From JAEMQF01 sp963791595 (GTDB lineage Bacteria > Pseudomonadota > Gammaproteobacteria > Burkholderiales > Burkholderiaceae_C), in the NCBI GenBank assembly GCA_963791595.1, contig CAWBTF010000012.1:124001-188000 (forward strand): a stretch of 64,000 nt of DNA. Reading direction: 5' to 3'. The stretch's first letter is position 1. Every line of letters starts with the position of its first letter. Positions 37,530-46,036 of the stretch are shown piece by piece. Below the pieces are notes generated by a model. The model searched no databases. It saw nothing but the letters and a program-made list of their open reading frames with translations, and was not told the origin of the DNA. Both the position numbers and the translations under genes were made by a program.

Positions 37530-38120
37530 ATGCCCCCCCTGCCCCCCATCACCCAAGCGCTGCTGCTCGTCAACACCGCGGCGTTCTGCCTCGACATCTT
37601 TCTTGGCGCTTGGTTCACGCAGGCGTTTGCGCTGTGGCCGCTGGGCAGCGGATTCTTGCCTTGGCAGGTGGTGTCGTACGCGTTCCTGCACGGCAGCTTC
37701 GGCCACTTGTTCTTCAACATGCTGGGCGTGTGGATGTTCGGCGCCGAGCTCGAGCGCGTGTGGGGGCCCAAGCGCTACATGCATTTCTACCTGGCCAGCG
37801 TGCTCGCCGCTGCGGCGACGCAGTTGCTCGTGAATGGATTGCTCGGATCGCACAACCCGACGGTCGGCGCTTCCGGAGGGCTGTTCGGCCTGCTGCTGGC
37901 GTTCGGCATGATGTTCCCGAACCGCACCGTGATGCTGCTGATTCCGCCGATTCCGATGAAGGCCAAGGTGCTGGTGTTCGCCTACGGTGCCATCGAGCTG
38001 GTGCTCGGCGTGATGGACCCGCGCAGCGGCGTCGCGCACTTCGCGCACCTGGGCGGCATGCTCGGCGGTGTGCTGATGCTGCGCTACTGGCGCGGCCAGC
38101 CGCCTTTCGGGCGCCGCTGA
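37530..38120 (+). CDS. Rhomboid family intramembrane serine protease
   Basis: A 196-residue integral membrane protein with six hydrophobic segments. The rhomboid features are FLHGSFGHLFFNM in helix 2, WGPKRYMHFYL, the catalytic serine 115 in the GASGGLFG loop, and the helix-6 histidine in VAHFAHLGGMLGG (His170/173). These give the Ser-His dyad used to cut transmembrane segments. The substrate is unknown. It lies between tRNA-Leu and a DegP-like gene, both on the plus strand, with 117 bases before the latter. Confidence 0.93.
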   Translation: MPPLPPITQALLLVNTAAFCLDIFLGAWFTQAFALWPLGSGFLPWQVVSYAFLHGSFGHLFFNMLGVWMFGAELERVWGPKRYMHFYLASVLAAAATQLLVNGLLGSHNPTVGASGGLFGLLLAFGMMFPNRTVMLLIPPIPMKAKVLVFAYGAIELVLGVMDPRSGVAHFAHLGGMLGGVLMLRYWRGQPPFGRR

Positions 38121-38237
38121 AGCCACTATTTCCTTGCCTGGCCTGAAATTTTTGCGCCGATCGGGCCGCGCAGTCTTTCCAATTCGACTGACTTGCCGCA
38201 TGCTTGCATGCATGACGTTGTCGCTGCCGGAGGCTGT

Positions 38238-39317
38238 ATGAGTACGGTGTCGAATCTGGGCGTTGGGTTGAATTCTGGGCAGCGGCGCCGGCTCATCGGG
38301 GCCGGGGTCGCGCTGGCGTTGAGCGTCTGCGCGGTGGCAGGCAGTCTCGCGCAATCAAGCGCGCCGGCCGAAGCCGAATCAGCCGAGATGCAGGCACGCG
38401 TTCGCGTGCTGCGTGAAGCCAACGCCGCCGTCGTGGGCGTGCGCAGCATCGCCGTCGAAGATGCACGCTCCGCCGAAACGCTGGGCCGCAAACGCCAGGG
38501 CTCGGGCGTCGTCATCGACACCGATGGCCTGGTGCTGACGATCGGCTACCTGATCCTCGAGGCCGAGCAGGTCGACCTCGTGATCGAGGGCGAGCGCACC
38601 GTGCCCGCGCGCGTCGTCGCCTACGACTTGGCGTCGGGCTTCGGCCTGCTTCAGGCCCTGGCGCCCGTCAAGGTGGGCGCGGCGAGGTTGGGTGCATCGG
38701 CCAGCGTGTCGGACAGCGAGCCGTTGATGATCAGCAGCGGCGGTGAAGAAGGTGCGCGCAGCCTGGCGCAGCTCGTGTCGCGCAGGGCGTTCTCCGGCTA
38801 CTGGGAGTACCACATCGACGGCGCGCTGTTCACCGCTCCGGCGCGCAGCGACCACAGCGGCGCCGGGCTGTTCAACGCGAATGGCGAGTTGCTCGGCATC
38901 GGCTCGCTTGTCGTCACCAACGCCTTGGGCGACGACCACCCGCGTTTGCCGGGCAACATGTTCGTGCCGATCGATCTGCTCAAACCCATCCTGGGCGAGA
39001 TGCGCCGCGACGGTGCGTCTCGCAGCAGCTCGCGCGCGTGGCTCGGCGTGAACTGCGTCGAACACGAAGGCGCGGTGCGCGTGATTCGCGTGAACCGCGA
39101 CAGCCCGGCGGAAGACGCAGGTTTGCTGCCGGGCGACCGCATCGTCAGCATCGACGGCACGCCCGTGAGCCAGCTCGAGACCTTGTACAAGACGCTCTGG
39201 CGGAAAGCCCCGGAACGCGATGTGGTGTTGGAGGTCCGCCGCGGTGGACAGTCGCAGACGGTCACTGTGCACAGCGTCGATCGCGCCCAGGTGCTGAGCA
39301 AGCCCAAAGGCATCTGA
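38238..39317 (+). CDS. S1C (DegP-like) trypsin-fold protein with PDZ domain, degenerate triad
   Basis: A 359-residue exported protein laid out like HtrA: hydrophobic N-terminal segment (LIGAGVALALSVCAVAGSLA), trypsin fold (about 60-250), then one PDZ domain (WLGVNCVEHEGAVRVIRV, DAGLLPGDRIVSIDG). The HtrA GSGFVI block is GSGVVIDTDGLVLT, but where the catalytic NH histidine should follow stands IGYLI, and the triad aspartate block reads DLASGFGLL. A serine remains in DHSGAGLFNANG (usual GNSGGPL). Two of three triad residues seem lost, so it is likely a pseudoprotease that binds peptides by PDZ. GGAGG precedes the ATG at 38238. Confidence 0.82.
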   Translation: MSTVSNLGVGLNSGQRRRLIGAGVALALSVCAVAGSLAQSSAPAEAESAEMQARVRVLREANAAVVGVRSIAVEDARSAETLGRKRQGSGVVIDTDGLVLTIGYLILEAEQVDLVIEGERTVPARVVAYDLASGFGLLQALAPVKVGAARLGASASVSDSEPLMISSGGEEGARSLAQLVSRRAFSGYWEYHIDGALFTAPARSDHSGAGLFNANGELLGIGSLVVTNALGDDHPRLPGNMFVPIDLLKPILGEMRRDGASRSSSRAWLGVNCVEHEGAVRVIRVNRDSPAEDAGLLPGDRIVSIDGTPVSQLETLYKTLWRKAPERDVVLEVRRGGQSQTVTVHSVDRAQVLSKPKGI

Positions 39318-39337
39318 TGGCCACGTTCGCGCTGGGC

Positions 39338-39361
39338 GGCGCGCGCCAGCAGCCGCGCGCC
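39338..39361. terminator. GC-rich hairpin between convergent genes
   Basis: GGCGCGCG and CGCGCGCC pair as an 8-bp stem around an 8-base loop, 20 bases after the DegP-like stop and 16 bases from the stop of the opposite epimerase gene. It is well placed for bidirectional termination; there is no T-run. Confidence 0.5.
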
Positions 39362-39377
39362 GCGCCACCCCGCCCGC

Positions 39378-40280
39378 TCAGGCAAGCAGGCCCTGCTGCA
39401 CCGTCGGATACCGCAAGCGCACCCGCAGCTCGGTCTTGAGCCGCAGGTTCACGAGGCGCCGCGATTCGCTCATGAAACTCAGCAGCATCGGGCTGAGCGT
39501 CGACTCGGCCTGTTCGCGCGTGATGCGCGGCGGGCGCGCCAGGCCACACAGGTCGGCCGCGAGGTCGAAGTAGTCGCCCATCTTCAGCGCCGTGTCGTCG
39601 CTCGCGTTCACGGCGCGCTGCGGCAGACCGCGCTGCAACGCGGCGACGCAAATGCGTGCCAGATCGTCGGCGTGGATGTGGTTCGTGTAGACGTCGTCCA
39701 GCGGGCGCAGCACGGCCGTTCCGCGTTGCAGGCGTTCGCGAGGGTGACCTCCCGGCCTGTCACCGGCGTAGATGCCGGGAATGCGCAGCAGGCTGACCCG
39801 CACCTGGTGGGCGCGGCCGAACCAGCGCAGTCGCGCCTCGGCGTCGACACGCCGCATTGCGCGCTCGCTGCGCGGATCGACGCCGCGAACTTCATCGACG
39901 AGCGCGCCGCCGCAATCGCCATACACACCGCTCGTGCTCGCGTAGACGATGCGCCGCACACTGCACTTGCGCGCCAACGCGGCAAGCAGGTTGCGGGTGC
40001 GCGTGTCGTCGCACCCGGCCGCGGGCGGCGGCGCGAGGTGCAGCACGGCGTCGGCAAGACCCGCCAACCGGGACAGCGAGCGCGGATCGTCGAGATCGCC
40101 GACGATGGCTTGAATGCCGGCTTGCCGCAGCGCGGGCACACGCGCCGGATCGGACGTCAGCGCGAGCAGCCGCCAACGCCCGCGCAGCAACGCCGCGACA
40201 CGCATGCCGATGTCGCCGCAGCCCACGATCAGCAGCGTGAGGCGCTTGAATCGAGCGGGGCGGTCGGGGGCAAGGGTCAT
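39378..40280 (-). CDS. NAD(P)-dependent epimerase/SDR family protein (YeeZ-like)
   Basis: An extended-SDR protein of 300 residues. The start gives a Rossmann motif LLIVGCGDIGMRVAALL, then VGDLDDPRSL, LHLAPPP, and the active-site region YASTSGVYGDCGG, where the YxxxK tyrosine is not obvious. RIPGIYAGDR and DDVYTNHIHADDLARICVAAL follow as in YeeZ-like SDRs. The substrate is unknown. I chose MTLAPDRPARFKRL at 40280, since upstream codons look like shadow sequence. It is divergent from the flavoprotein reductase gene with a 71-base gap. Confidence 0.85.
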   Translation of the reverse strand: MTLAPDRPARFKRLTLLIVGCGDIGMRVAALLRGRWRLLALTSDPARVPALRQAGIQAIVGDLDDPRSLSRLAGLADAVLHLAPPPAAGCDDTRTRNLLAALARKCSVRRIVYASTSGVYGDCGGALVDEVRGVDPRSERAMRRVDAEARLRWFGRAHQVRVSLLRIPGIYAGDRPGGHPRERLQRGTAVLRPLDDVYTNHIHADDLARICVAALQRGLPQRAVNASDDTALKMGDYFDLAADLCGLARPPRITREQAESTLSPMLLSFMSESRRLVNLRLKTELRVRLRYPTVQQGLLA

Positions 40281-40351
40281 GGCGCAGCGGGCACAATCGC
40301 GCGTCACTTTACCCCCTGCCCTCAATCCGCTATCCCCACTCTTCCTGCGCG

Positions 40352-41392
40352 ATGACGTTCCAGATCACGGTCCAGCCCAGCGGGCGGACCTTTCAGACCG
40401 AACCCGACGAGACCCTGCTCGGCGCGGCAATCCGCCAAGGCATCGGCCTGCCCTATGGCTGCCGCGACGGCGCCTGCGGTTCGTGCAAGTGCCGCCTGCT
40501 CGAAGGCAAGGTCGAACACCGCACTCACCAGCTCAAGGCGCTGAGCAACGAAGAAGAACGCGGCGGCTGGATGCTGACGTGCAGCGCGATCCCGCACACC
40601 GACATCGTGCTCGAAGCGCGCATGGTGCCCGGCGCCGGCGAGTACCCGGTGCGCAAGATGCCGTGCCGCGTGCTCGGCATCGCCAAGCCTGCAGCGGACG
40701 TGGCGATCGTCACGCTGCAGTTACCTGCGAACGACACGCTGAAGTACCACGCCGGCCAGTACATCGAATTCATCCTGCGCGACGGCGCGCGACGCAGCTA
40801 CTCGATGGCCAACGCGCCGCACACCCAGGCCGACAAGCCAGCGATCGAGCTGCACCTGCGCCACATGCCGGGCGGCAAATTCACCGACCATGTGTTCGGC
40901 GCGATGAAGGAAAAGGACATCCTGCGCATCGAAGGTCCGTTCGGCAGCTTCTTCCTGCGCGAGAACTCCGACAAACCGATCGTGCTGCTCGCTTCGGGCA
41001 CCGGCTTTGCGCCGATCAAGGCGATCATCGAACACATCGAGTTCAAGGGCATCGCGCGCCCCACCGTGCTCTACTGGGGTTGCCGCAGCCGCGCCGATCT
41101 CTACCTGCACGAGTGGGCCGAGCAGGCGGCGCAGCGCCTGCCGAACCTGCGCTATGTGCCAGTGCTCTCGGAAGCCAAGCCTGAAGATGCATGGACGGGC
41201 CGCAGCGGCTTCGTGCACCAGGCCGTGACGCAGGATCTGCCAGACTTGAGCGGGCATCAGGTCTACGCCTGCGGCGTGCCGGTGATGGTGGACTCATCCC
41301 GGCGCGACTTCGTCAACCAGTGTCGCCTGCCGCCTGAGGAGTTCTACGCCGACTCGTTCACCTCGGAAGCCGACAAACACGGCGCTACTTGA
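40352..41392 (+). CDS. Ferredoxin-type NAD(P)H flavin reductase (CDP-6-deoxy-glucoseen reductase type)
   Basis: A 346-residue electron-transfer protein with a plant-type [2Fe-2S] ferredoxin domain (C37, C42, C45 in CRDGACGSC, and C77 in MLTCSA), an FAD domain (HAGQYIEFILRDGARRSYSMANAP) and an NAD domain (LLASGTGFAPIKAIIEH, YWGCRSRADLYL, VYACGVPVMV). Databases name such proteins after AscD of dideoxysugar synthesis, but no sugar dehydrase is near, so the name says little about its job; it could feed an oxygenase such as the lone Rieske protein at 10 kb, which is speculation. Its end overlaps dctM on the other strand by 8 bases. Confidence 0.88.
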   Translation: MTFQITVQPSGRTFQTEPDETLLGAAIRQGIGLPYGCRDGACGSCKCRLLEGKVEHRTHQLKALSNEEERGGWMLTCSAIPHTDIVLEARMVPGAGEYPVRKMPCRVLGIAKPAADVAIVTLQLPANDTLKYHAGQYIEFILRDGARRSYSMANAPHTQADKPAIELHLRHMPGGKFTDHVFGAMKEKDILRIEGPFGSFFLRENSDKPIVLLASGTGFAPIKAIIEHIEFKGIARPTVLYWGCRSRADLYLHEWAEQAAQRLPNLRYVPVLSEAKPEDAWTGRSGFVHQAVTQDLPDLSGHQVYACGVPVMVDSSRRDFVNQCRLPPEEFYADSFTSEADKHGAT

Positions 41393-42719
41393 ACAGCAAC
41401 GTCACCAGTCCCAGGCTCAACGACGGGAAGAACAGCAGCGCGAGCACTCGAATCACGTCGCTCGCCAGGAACGGGAACACGCCCTTGTACGTTTCGCTCA
41501 TCGGCACGTCGCGCGCGATCGAGTTCACGACGTAAACGTTCAGGCCCACGGGCGGCGCGATCATGCCGATGCCCACCGTCATCAACACCAGGATGCCGAA
41601 CCAGATCGCCTTCAGCTGCGGCGCGAGTCCCCACAGCTCGAGTTGCATGATCGTCGGGAAGATCACGGGAATCGTCAGCAGCAGCATCGACAGTTCGTCC
41701 ATCACGCAGCCGAGCACGACGTAAAACAACAGCACGCAGCCGACGATCACGAGCGGCGCGACGTGCAAGTGGCCCACCCACTCCGACAACCGCGCCGGCA
41801 TCTGCGTCTGCGCCAGCGCGGCGTTCATCATGTCGGCGCCGAGGAAGATCATGAACACCATCGCTGATGTTTCTGCGGTGCCGAGGAAACTGCGGCGGAT
41901 GCCTTCCAGCTTGAGTTCACGCTGCGCGAGGCCGACGACGAAGGTGCCCACCGCCCCGACCGCCGCGCCTTCGGTCGGCGAAAAGACGCCGCCGTAAATC
42001 CCGCCGAACACGATCAGAAAGATCGCCGCGATCGGCCACACGCCCCACAGCGCGCGCCAGCGCTGCACCCAGAGCAGCGGCGCGCTCGGCGTGGCGAGAT
42101 CAGGGCGAATCGCGCAATAGAGCGCAATCACGATCAGGTAACCCGCAGTCGCGATCAGCCCCGGCACCAGCGCTGCGGCAAACAGTTTGGCGATGTTCTG
42201 TTCCGTCAGGATTGCATAGACGACGAGCGGCACCGACGGCGGAATCAGGATGCCCAAGGTGCCGCCGGTGGCGAGCGTCGCGGTCGACAGGCGCCCGTGG
42301 TAGCCATGCGCCTTCATCTCGGGATACGCCACTTGCGTGATCGTCGCCGCGGTCGCGACCGACGAGCCGCAGACCGCACCGAACGCCGCCGCGCTGAGGA
42401 TCGCTGCCATTCCCAGGCCGCCGCGAATGTGGCCGACGAAAGCGGCAGCCGCGCGGAACAGCGCCTTGCTCAAGCCGCCTTGCGTCGCGAATTGGCCCAT
42501 CAGCAGGAACAGCGGGATCACGCTCAGGTCGTAGACCGTGAGCCTCGCGACCGCCGAACCCTTCAGCAGGTTCAGCAAGTTCAACAGCGCCGGATCGCTG
42601 CTCATCGCCCAGTAACCGAAAGCGCCGGGAACGAACATCGCGGCGGCGATGGGAACGCGCAGCGCCATCATCAGCAGCATCGCGCCGAACATCGTCGCGC
42701 CGATCGCGGCGCCGCTCAT
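41385..42719 (-). CDS. dctM: TRAP transporter large permease (DctM)
   Basis: The 444-residue large membrane subunit of a tripartite ATP-independent periplasmic transporter, which takes up an organic acid by Na+ symport. About twelve hydrophobic segments are seen, with family blocks GLGMAAILSAAAFGAVCGSS, ATGGTLGILIPPSVPLV, GGVFSPTEGAAVGA and the C-terminal GMIAPPVGLNVYVVNSI. It is the last gene of dctP-dctQ-dctM, starting 18 bases after dctQ. The duplicated IPPS and PPVG re-entrant loops are consistent with a working transporter. Confidence 0.96.
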   Translation of the reverse strand: MSGAAIGATMFGAMLLMMALRVPIAAAMFVPGAFGYWAMSSDPALLNLLNLLKGSAVARLTVYDLSVIPLFLLMGQFATQGGLSKALFRAAAAFVGHIRGGLGMAAILSAAAFGAVCGSSVATAATITQVAYPEMKAHGYHGRLSTATLATGGTLGILIPPSVPLVVYAILTEQNIAKLFAAALVPGLIATAGYLIVIALYCAIRPDLATPSAPLLWVQRWRALWGVWPIAAIFLIVFGGIYGGVFSPTEGAAVGAVGTFVVGLAQRELKLEGIRRSFLGTAETSAMVFMIFLGADMMNAALAQTQMPARLSEWVGHLHVAPLVIVGCVLLFYVVLGCVMDELSMLLLTIPVIFPTIMQLELWGLAPQLKAIWFGILVLMTVGIGMIAPPVGLNVYVVNSIARDVPMSETYKGVFPFLASDVIRVLALLFFPSLSLGLVTLLFK

Positions 42720-42737
42720 GTTGGGCTCATCGGGCGT

Positions 42738-43229
42738 TCACGTCGCGGTGTCTGTCGCGACCTGGCCGCGCCAGTGCCGCAGTGTCTGCACGAGAGCGAT
42801 CAGCGCCGACAGCGCCAGGCCTGGGGCGAGCACCGCGTAGGTGTGGCCCATCGGCAGGCCCAGGATCATCGTCGTCTCGGAGGCCTGGTACACCGACACC
42901 GCGCCCTCTGCGGTGCGCCACGCGAGCACGCCCGTCATCAGCGCGAGCAGCAGCGTGCCGACGCCATCCAGAAACTGGCGCTGCCGAGAACGCAGCTCTT
43001 GAGTGAAGAAGTCGACGATGATGTTGCCTCCGCGAAGCTGGCACCAAGGCAGCGACATCGCGATCGCCAGCGCGATGCCGAACTGGGTCAGCTCGATGTC
43101 ACCCGGGATTGGTGTGGACAGCAGCGATCGCCCGGCGATGCTGGCAACCGTCATCGCCGCCGTGAGCGACGCGACCGCGCAGCCGAGCAACGCGAACAGC
43201 GTCGCCAGGCGACGCAATAACCCAGGCAT
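42738..43229 (-). CDS. dctQ: TRAP transporter small permease (DctQ)
   Basis: A 163-residue four-helix membrane protein, the small TRAP subunit that joins DctM. It has LFALLGCAVASLTAAMTVASIAGR, the conserved PGDIELTQFGIALAIAMSLPWCQLRGGNIIVDFF block (typical of DctQ), and TTMILGLPMGHTYAVLAPGLAL at the end. It lies between dctP (52 bases) and dctM (18 bases). Confidence 0.94.
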   Translation of the reverse strand: MPGLLRRLATLFALLGCAVASLTAAMTVASIAGRSLLSTPIPGDIELTQFGIALAIAMSLPWCQLRGGNIIVDFFTQELRSRQRQFLDGVGTLLLALMTGVLAWRTAEGAVSVYQASETTMILGLPMGHTYAVLAPGLALSALIALVQTLRHWRGQVATDTAT

Positions 43230-43281
43230 TCAGCTCCCGACGGGAAGGTGCGACAAACGTGCCGTGCCGCGCCGCGGCGAA

Positions 43282-44310
43282 TCACTTCTTGTACTTGACG
43301 AGCAGCGCGCGTGCGTCGTCGAGCATCTGCTTGCCCGGCAGGCCGCGCTTGTCCATGTCGGCGACCCATTCGTCGTACAGCGGCGCCGACGCCTTCACCC
43401 AGTTGTCGGTCTCGGCGGCGGACAGTTGAATGAACGAATTCCCCCGGTCGACGGCGGCCTTGCGGCCGACCGCCTGGCTCGCGTCCCAGATCTTGCCGAT
43501 CTGCCGGGACAGCGCGGCGCCGCTGTTCCTGTCGATCACCGCCTTCAGGTCGGCCGGCAGGCTGTCGTACTTGGCCTGGTTCATCGCGAAGACGAAACCC
43601 GCGCTGTACATCGCCGGGCGCGACGGGTCGGTCTCGGTGTGGTACTTCACCATCTCGTGCAGCTTGAACGCCGGAATCACTTCCCACGGCAGCACGAAGC
43701 CGTCGATCGTTCCCTTGCTCACCGCGTCGGCCACGCTCGGCACGGGCATGCCCACCGGCGACGCGCCGAGCTTGGCGAGCAACTTGTTGGTCTGGCGCGT
43801 CGGCGCGCGCAGCTTCATGCCTTTGAAGTCGTCGAGCGACTTGATCGGCTTGTCGCGCGTGTGCACGTAACCCTCGTCGTGGACCCAGGTCGCGAGGATC
43901 TTCGTTCCCGGAAACTCCTTCAGCGCGTACTTCTGCAGGTAGTCCCACGCCGCGGCCGCGCCGGCTTCCGCTGAGTTGGTCATGAAGGGCAGTTCGAACA
44001 CTTCCATCGCCGGGAAGCGCCCCGCCGTGTAACCCGGCAGCGTGATCGTCAGGTCATCGACGCCGTCTTTGATGCGGTCCACCAGCTGCGGCGGCGTGCC
44101 GCCGCCCGACATCGCCGGCAGCAACTGGCACTTGATGCGGTTGTTCGACTCGGCGGCGACCTTGTCGCACCACGGCGCGATCACCTGCACCGGCGCCATC
44201 GCCTGCGGCGGCCAGATGTGGTGGAACTTGAGCGAGACCTCCTGGGCCGCCGCCGCTTGCGCGAGCAGTGCCAGGGCAATTGCAAAGAGTGGACGAAGGG
44301 TTGATTTCAT
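43282..44310 (-). CDS. dctP: TRAP transporter substrate-binding protein (DctP)
   Basis: The 342-residue periplasmic solute receptor of the TRAP system. A signal peptide ends ALLAQAAAAQE; the body has LKFHHIWPP, DLTITLPGYTAGRFPAMEVFELPF, SLDDFKGMKLRAPTRQT with the conserved arginine that salt-bridges the ligand carboxylate, and VADAVSKGTIDGFVLPWEV. The ligand is unknown but should be an organic acid. ATG at 44310 has GGAG six bases upstream. imuB ends 76 bases upstream on the same strand. Confidence 0.95.
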   Translation of the reverse strand: MKSTLRPLFAIALALLAQAAAAQEVSLKFHHIWPPQAMAPVQVIAPWCDKVAAESNNRIKCQLLPAMSGGGTPPQLVDRIKDGVDDLTITLPGYTAGRFPAMEVFELPFMTNSAEAGAAAAWDYLQKYALKEFPGTKILATWVHDEGYVHTRDKPIKSLDDFKGMKLRAPTRQTNKLLAKLGASPVGMPVPSVADAVSKGTIDGFVLPWEVIPAFKLHEMVKYHTETDPSRPAMYSAGFVFAMNQAKYDSLPADLKAVIDRNSGAALSRQIGKIWDASQAVGRKAAVDRGNSFIQLSAAETDNWVKASAPLYDEWVADMDKRGLPGKQMLDDARALLVKYKK

Positions 44311-44386
44311 GGGCGGGCTCCGGCTGCTGTCGCTGTTGTGCAGGGATGCTAACGCAACGCCGATAGCGGCTGTGGTGCGGTTCGAG

Positions 44387-45937
44387 TCAAGCGAACCGCC
44401 CCTGCAAGAACCAGCCCGGCGCCTGTGCCGAGAGCGGCAGACGGGTCCGGTACACCCACAGCAAGGCGCCGTCGGACGCCTGGGCGATGAAGTAATCACG
44501 CTCGGTCAGACCTGCGTCCCACCAACCGGCTTCGATGCGCTCCGGCCCGCTCAACAGCTGCAATGCCCTGCCCTCGAACCAGGGGCGCGATTGGCGCTCG
44601 GGCAGGGGCTGAGGCTCGGGGAGCATCCACACTGGGCGCGGCGCGAGCCGCGGGTTCGAATCGATCTTTGCCACGGCCTGTGCCGGAGGCTTCGAGGCCG
44701 ACTTGCTCGATACCCCGGCCCCAGCCTGCACCGCTTGCACCGCCTGCGCCGGGCTGCCGCGCTCAGGCCGGTGGTCGTGCACCAGCACCAGGCGCCGCAC
44801 CTGCTCGTTGCCCAGACGCGCCTGCAAACGCTCGACCAGGCGCACCAGGCCTTCGGCTTCGCTGCCCGGCGTGGGGAACAACTCCTGGTTCGGCGCTGCG
44901 CGGTGCGCGATCTCATCGGCACTCAGGTGCAGCTCGAACGTGGGCGCGTTCAAGGGCAGGCGCGCCAAGCGCTCGCGCAGCAGCACCAGCAAGTGCGCCG
45001 GGTCGCGCGAGGGTTCGGCCAAGGCGATGCTCAACGCCGTCGCGGGCACGGCGCCGCGAGCCCGGGTTTCGTGGCACAGGCGCAGCGTGAAGCGGCGCAC
45101 CTGGGCCTGCTGCGCGGCCAGCCACACTACCAGGCGCGCCAGCAGCACGTTCGCGCCTTGCAGCACCTGCTCGGTGGTGTCGGCCCGCGCAAAGAGTTCG
45201 ATGCGGCTCTCGAAGCGATCGGGCAAGACGATGGCTTCGCGCGGGTCGGGGCTGTCGCCGCGTGCGCGGTCGAGCTCACCAAGCAGGGTCTCGCCGAACC
45301 GGCGTGCGATTGCCCCACGCGGCAAGCGCCGCAAGTCGGCCAGCGTGCACAGGCCCATGCCTTGCAGAGCGTCCCAATGTTCGCGCCCCGGGCCGAGCAG
45401 CCACACCGGGGCGGCGTCGAGCCTGGCGTGCAGGGTGGCGAGATCGGGGCAATGCAGTTGCGGGTGGATGCGCGCCAGCAGGGCCGCGCCCAGCGCGGTG
45501 GGCGCGTCAACGCAGTGGATGCGATGCTGCAAGCCCGCCAGCGCCTGGTGCAGGCGCGGCAGCAGCGCGTCGAAGCCACCGAAGTAGCGCAAGCTTCTTT
45601 CCACCTCGAGCAGCACTGTCTGCGCCGCCGCCGTGCGCTGTTCGGGCGCGTGGATCGAGACGCTCGGCGTGAACGCCAACGCGGCGTGCGCCACCGCCGT
45701 CAGCGCCTGCGCATCGCGCCGTGGATCCGCCTGGCCAAGCACCAGGTGCGGCGCCAGCGCCAGCGCCGTGGCGCGCTTCAGACCGGGCTTGACACCCAGC
45801 GCCTGTGCGGCAGGGTTGGCGTGGGCGATGCGCTGCACGTCGAGCAGCGCCAGCGGCACCGCGTCGGTCGCGCCGTAAAACGTGGCGGCGAACGATTCGA
45901 GCGAAAGCAGCGGGAGATGCAATGCGATCCAGAGCAC
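44387..45937 (-). CDS. imuB: Y-family polymerase-like protein ImuB
   Basis: ImuB is a catalytically inactive Y-family polymerase relative that links the error-prone polymerase DnaE2 to the sliding clamp in SOS mutagenesis. The product (516 residues from GTG 45937) starts VLWIALHLPLLSLESF; the position of the Y-family metal-binding DxD holds no acidic pair, and the second acidic motif is VERSLRYFGGFD. The little-finger-like part has VLVLLRERLARLPL, and QELFPT resembles a clamp-binding QxxLF motif. A proline-rich tail ends in a typical ImuB block with GWWDAGLTERDYFIAQ and LLWVYR. An upstream GTG at 46006 is possible. imuA is 99 bases upstream. Confidence 0.92.
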   Translation of the reverse strand: MLWIALHLPLLSLESFAATFYGATDAVPLALLDVQRIAHANPAAQALGVKPGLKRATALALAPHLVLGQADPRRDAQALTAVAHAALAFTPSVSIHAPEQRTAAAQTVLLEVERSLRYFGGFDALLPRLHQALAGLQHRIHCVDAPTALGAALLARIHPQLHCPDLATLHARLDAAPVWLLGPGREHWDALQGMGLCTLADLRRLPRGAIARRFGETLLGELDRARGDSPDPREAIVLPDRFESRIELFARADTTEQVLQGANVLLARLVVWLAAQQAQVRRFTLRLCHETRARGAVPATALSIALAEPSRDPAHLLVLLRERLARLPLNAPTFELHLSADEIAHRAAPNQELFPTPGSEAEGLVRLVERLQARLGNEQVRRLVLVHDHRPERGSPAQAVQAVQAGAGVSSKSASKPPAQAVAKIDSNPRLAPRPVWMLPEPQPLPERQSRPWFEGRALQLLSGPERIEAGWWDAGLTERDYFIAQASDGALLWVYRTRLPLSAQAPGWFLQGRFA

Positions 45938-46036
45938 GAGGATGGGCTCGATGACGAATGGGGTGGCACACGGGCTTCGGCCTGACAAGAGCCGCCTGCG
46001 CTGCACACGCTCATGGACGACGCGGCAGAAAAGTTC

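Noticed and set aside
41385..44310. Specific substrate for the TRAP transporter
   Set aside because: The receptor has the carboxylate-binding arginine but no catabolic genes are adjacent, so naming a ligand would be guesswork.
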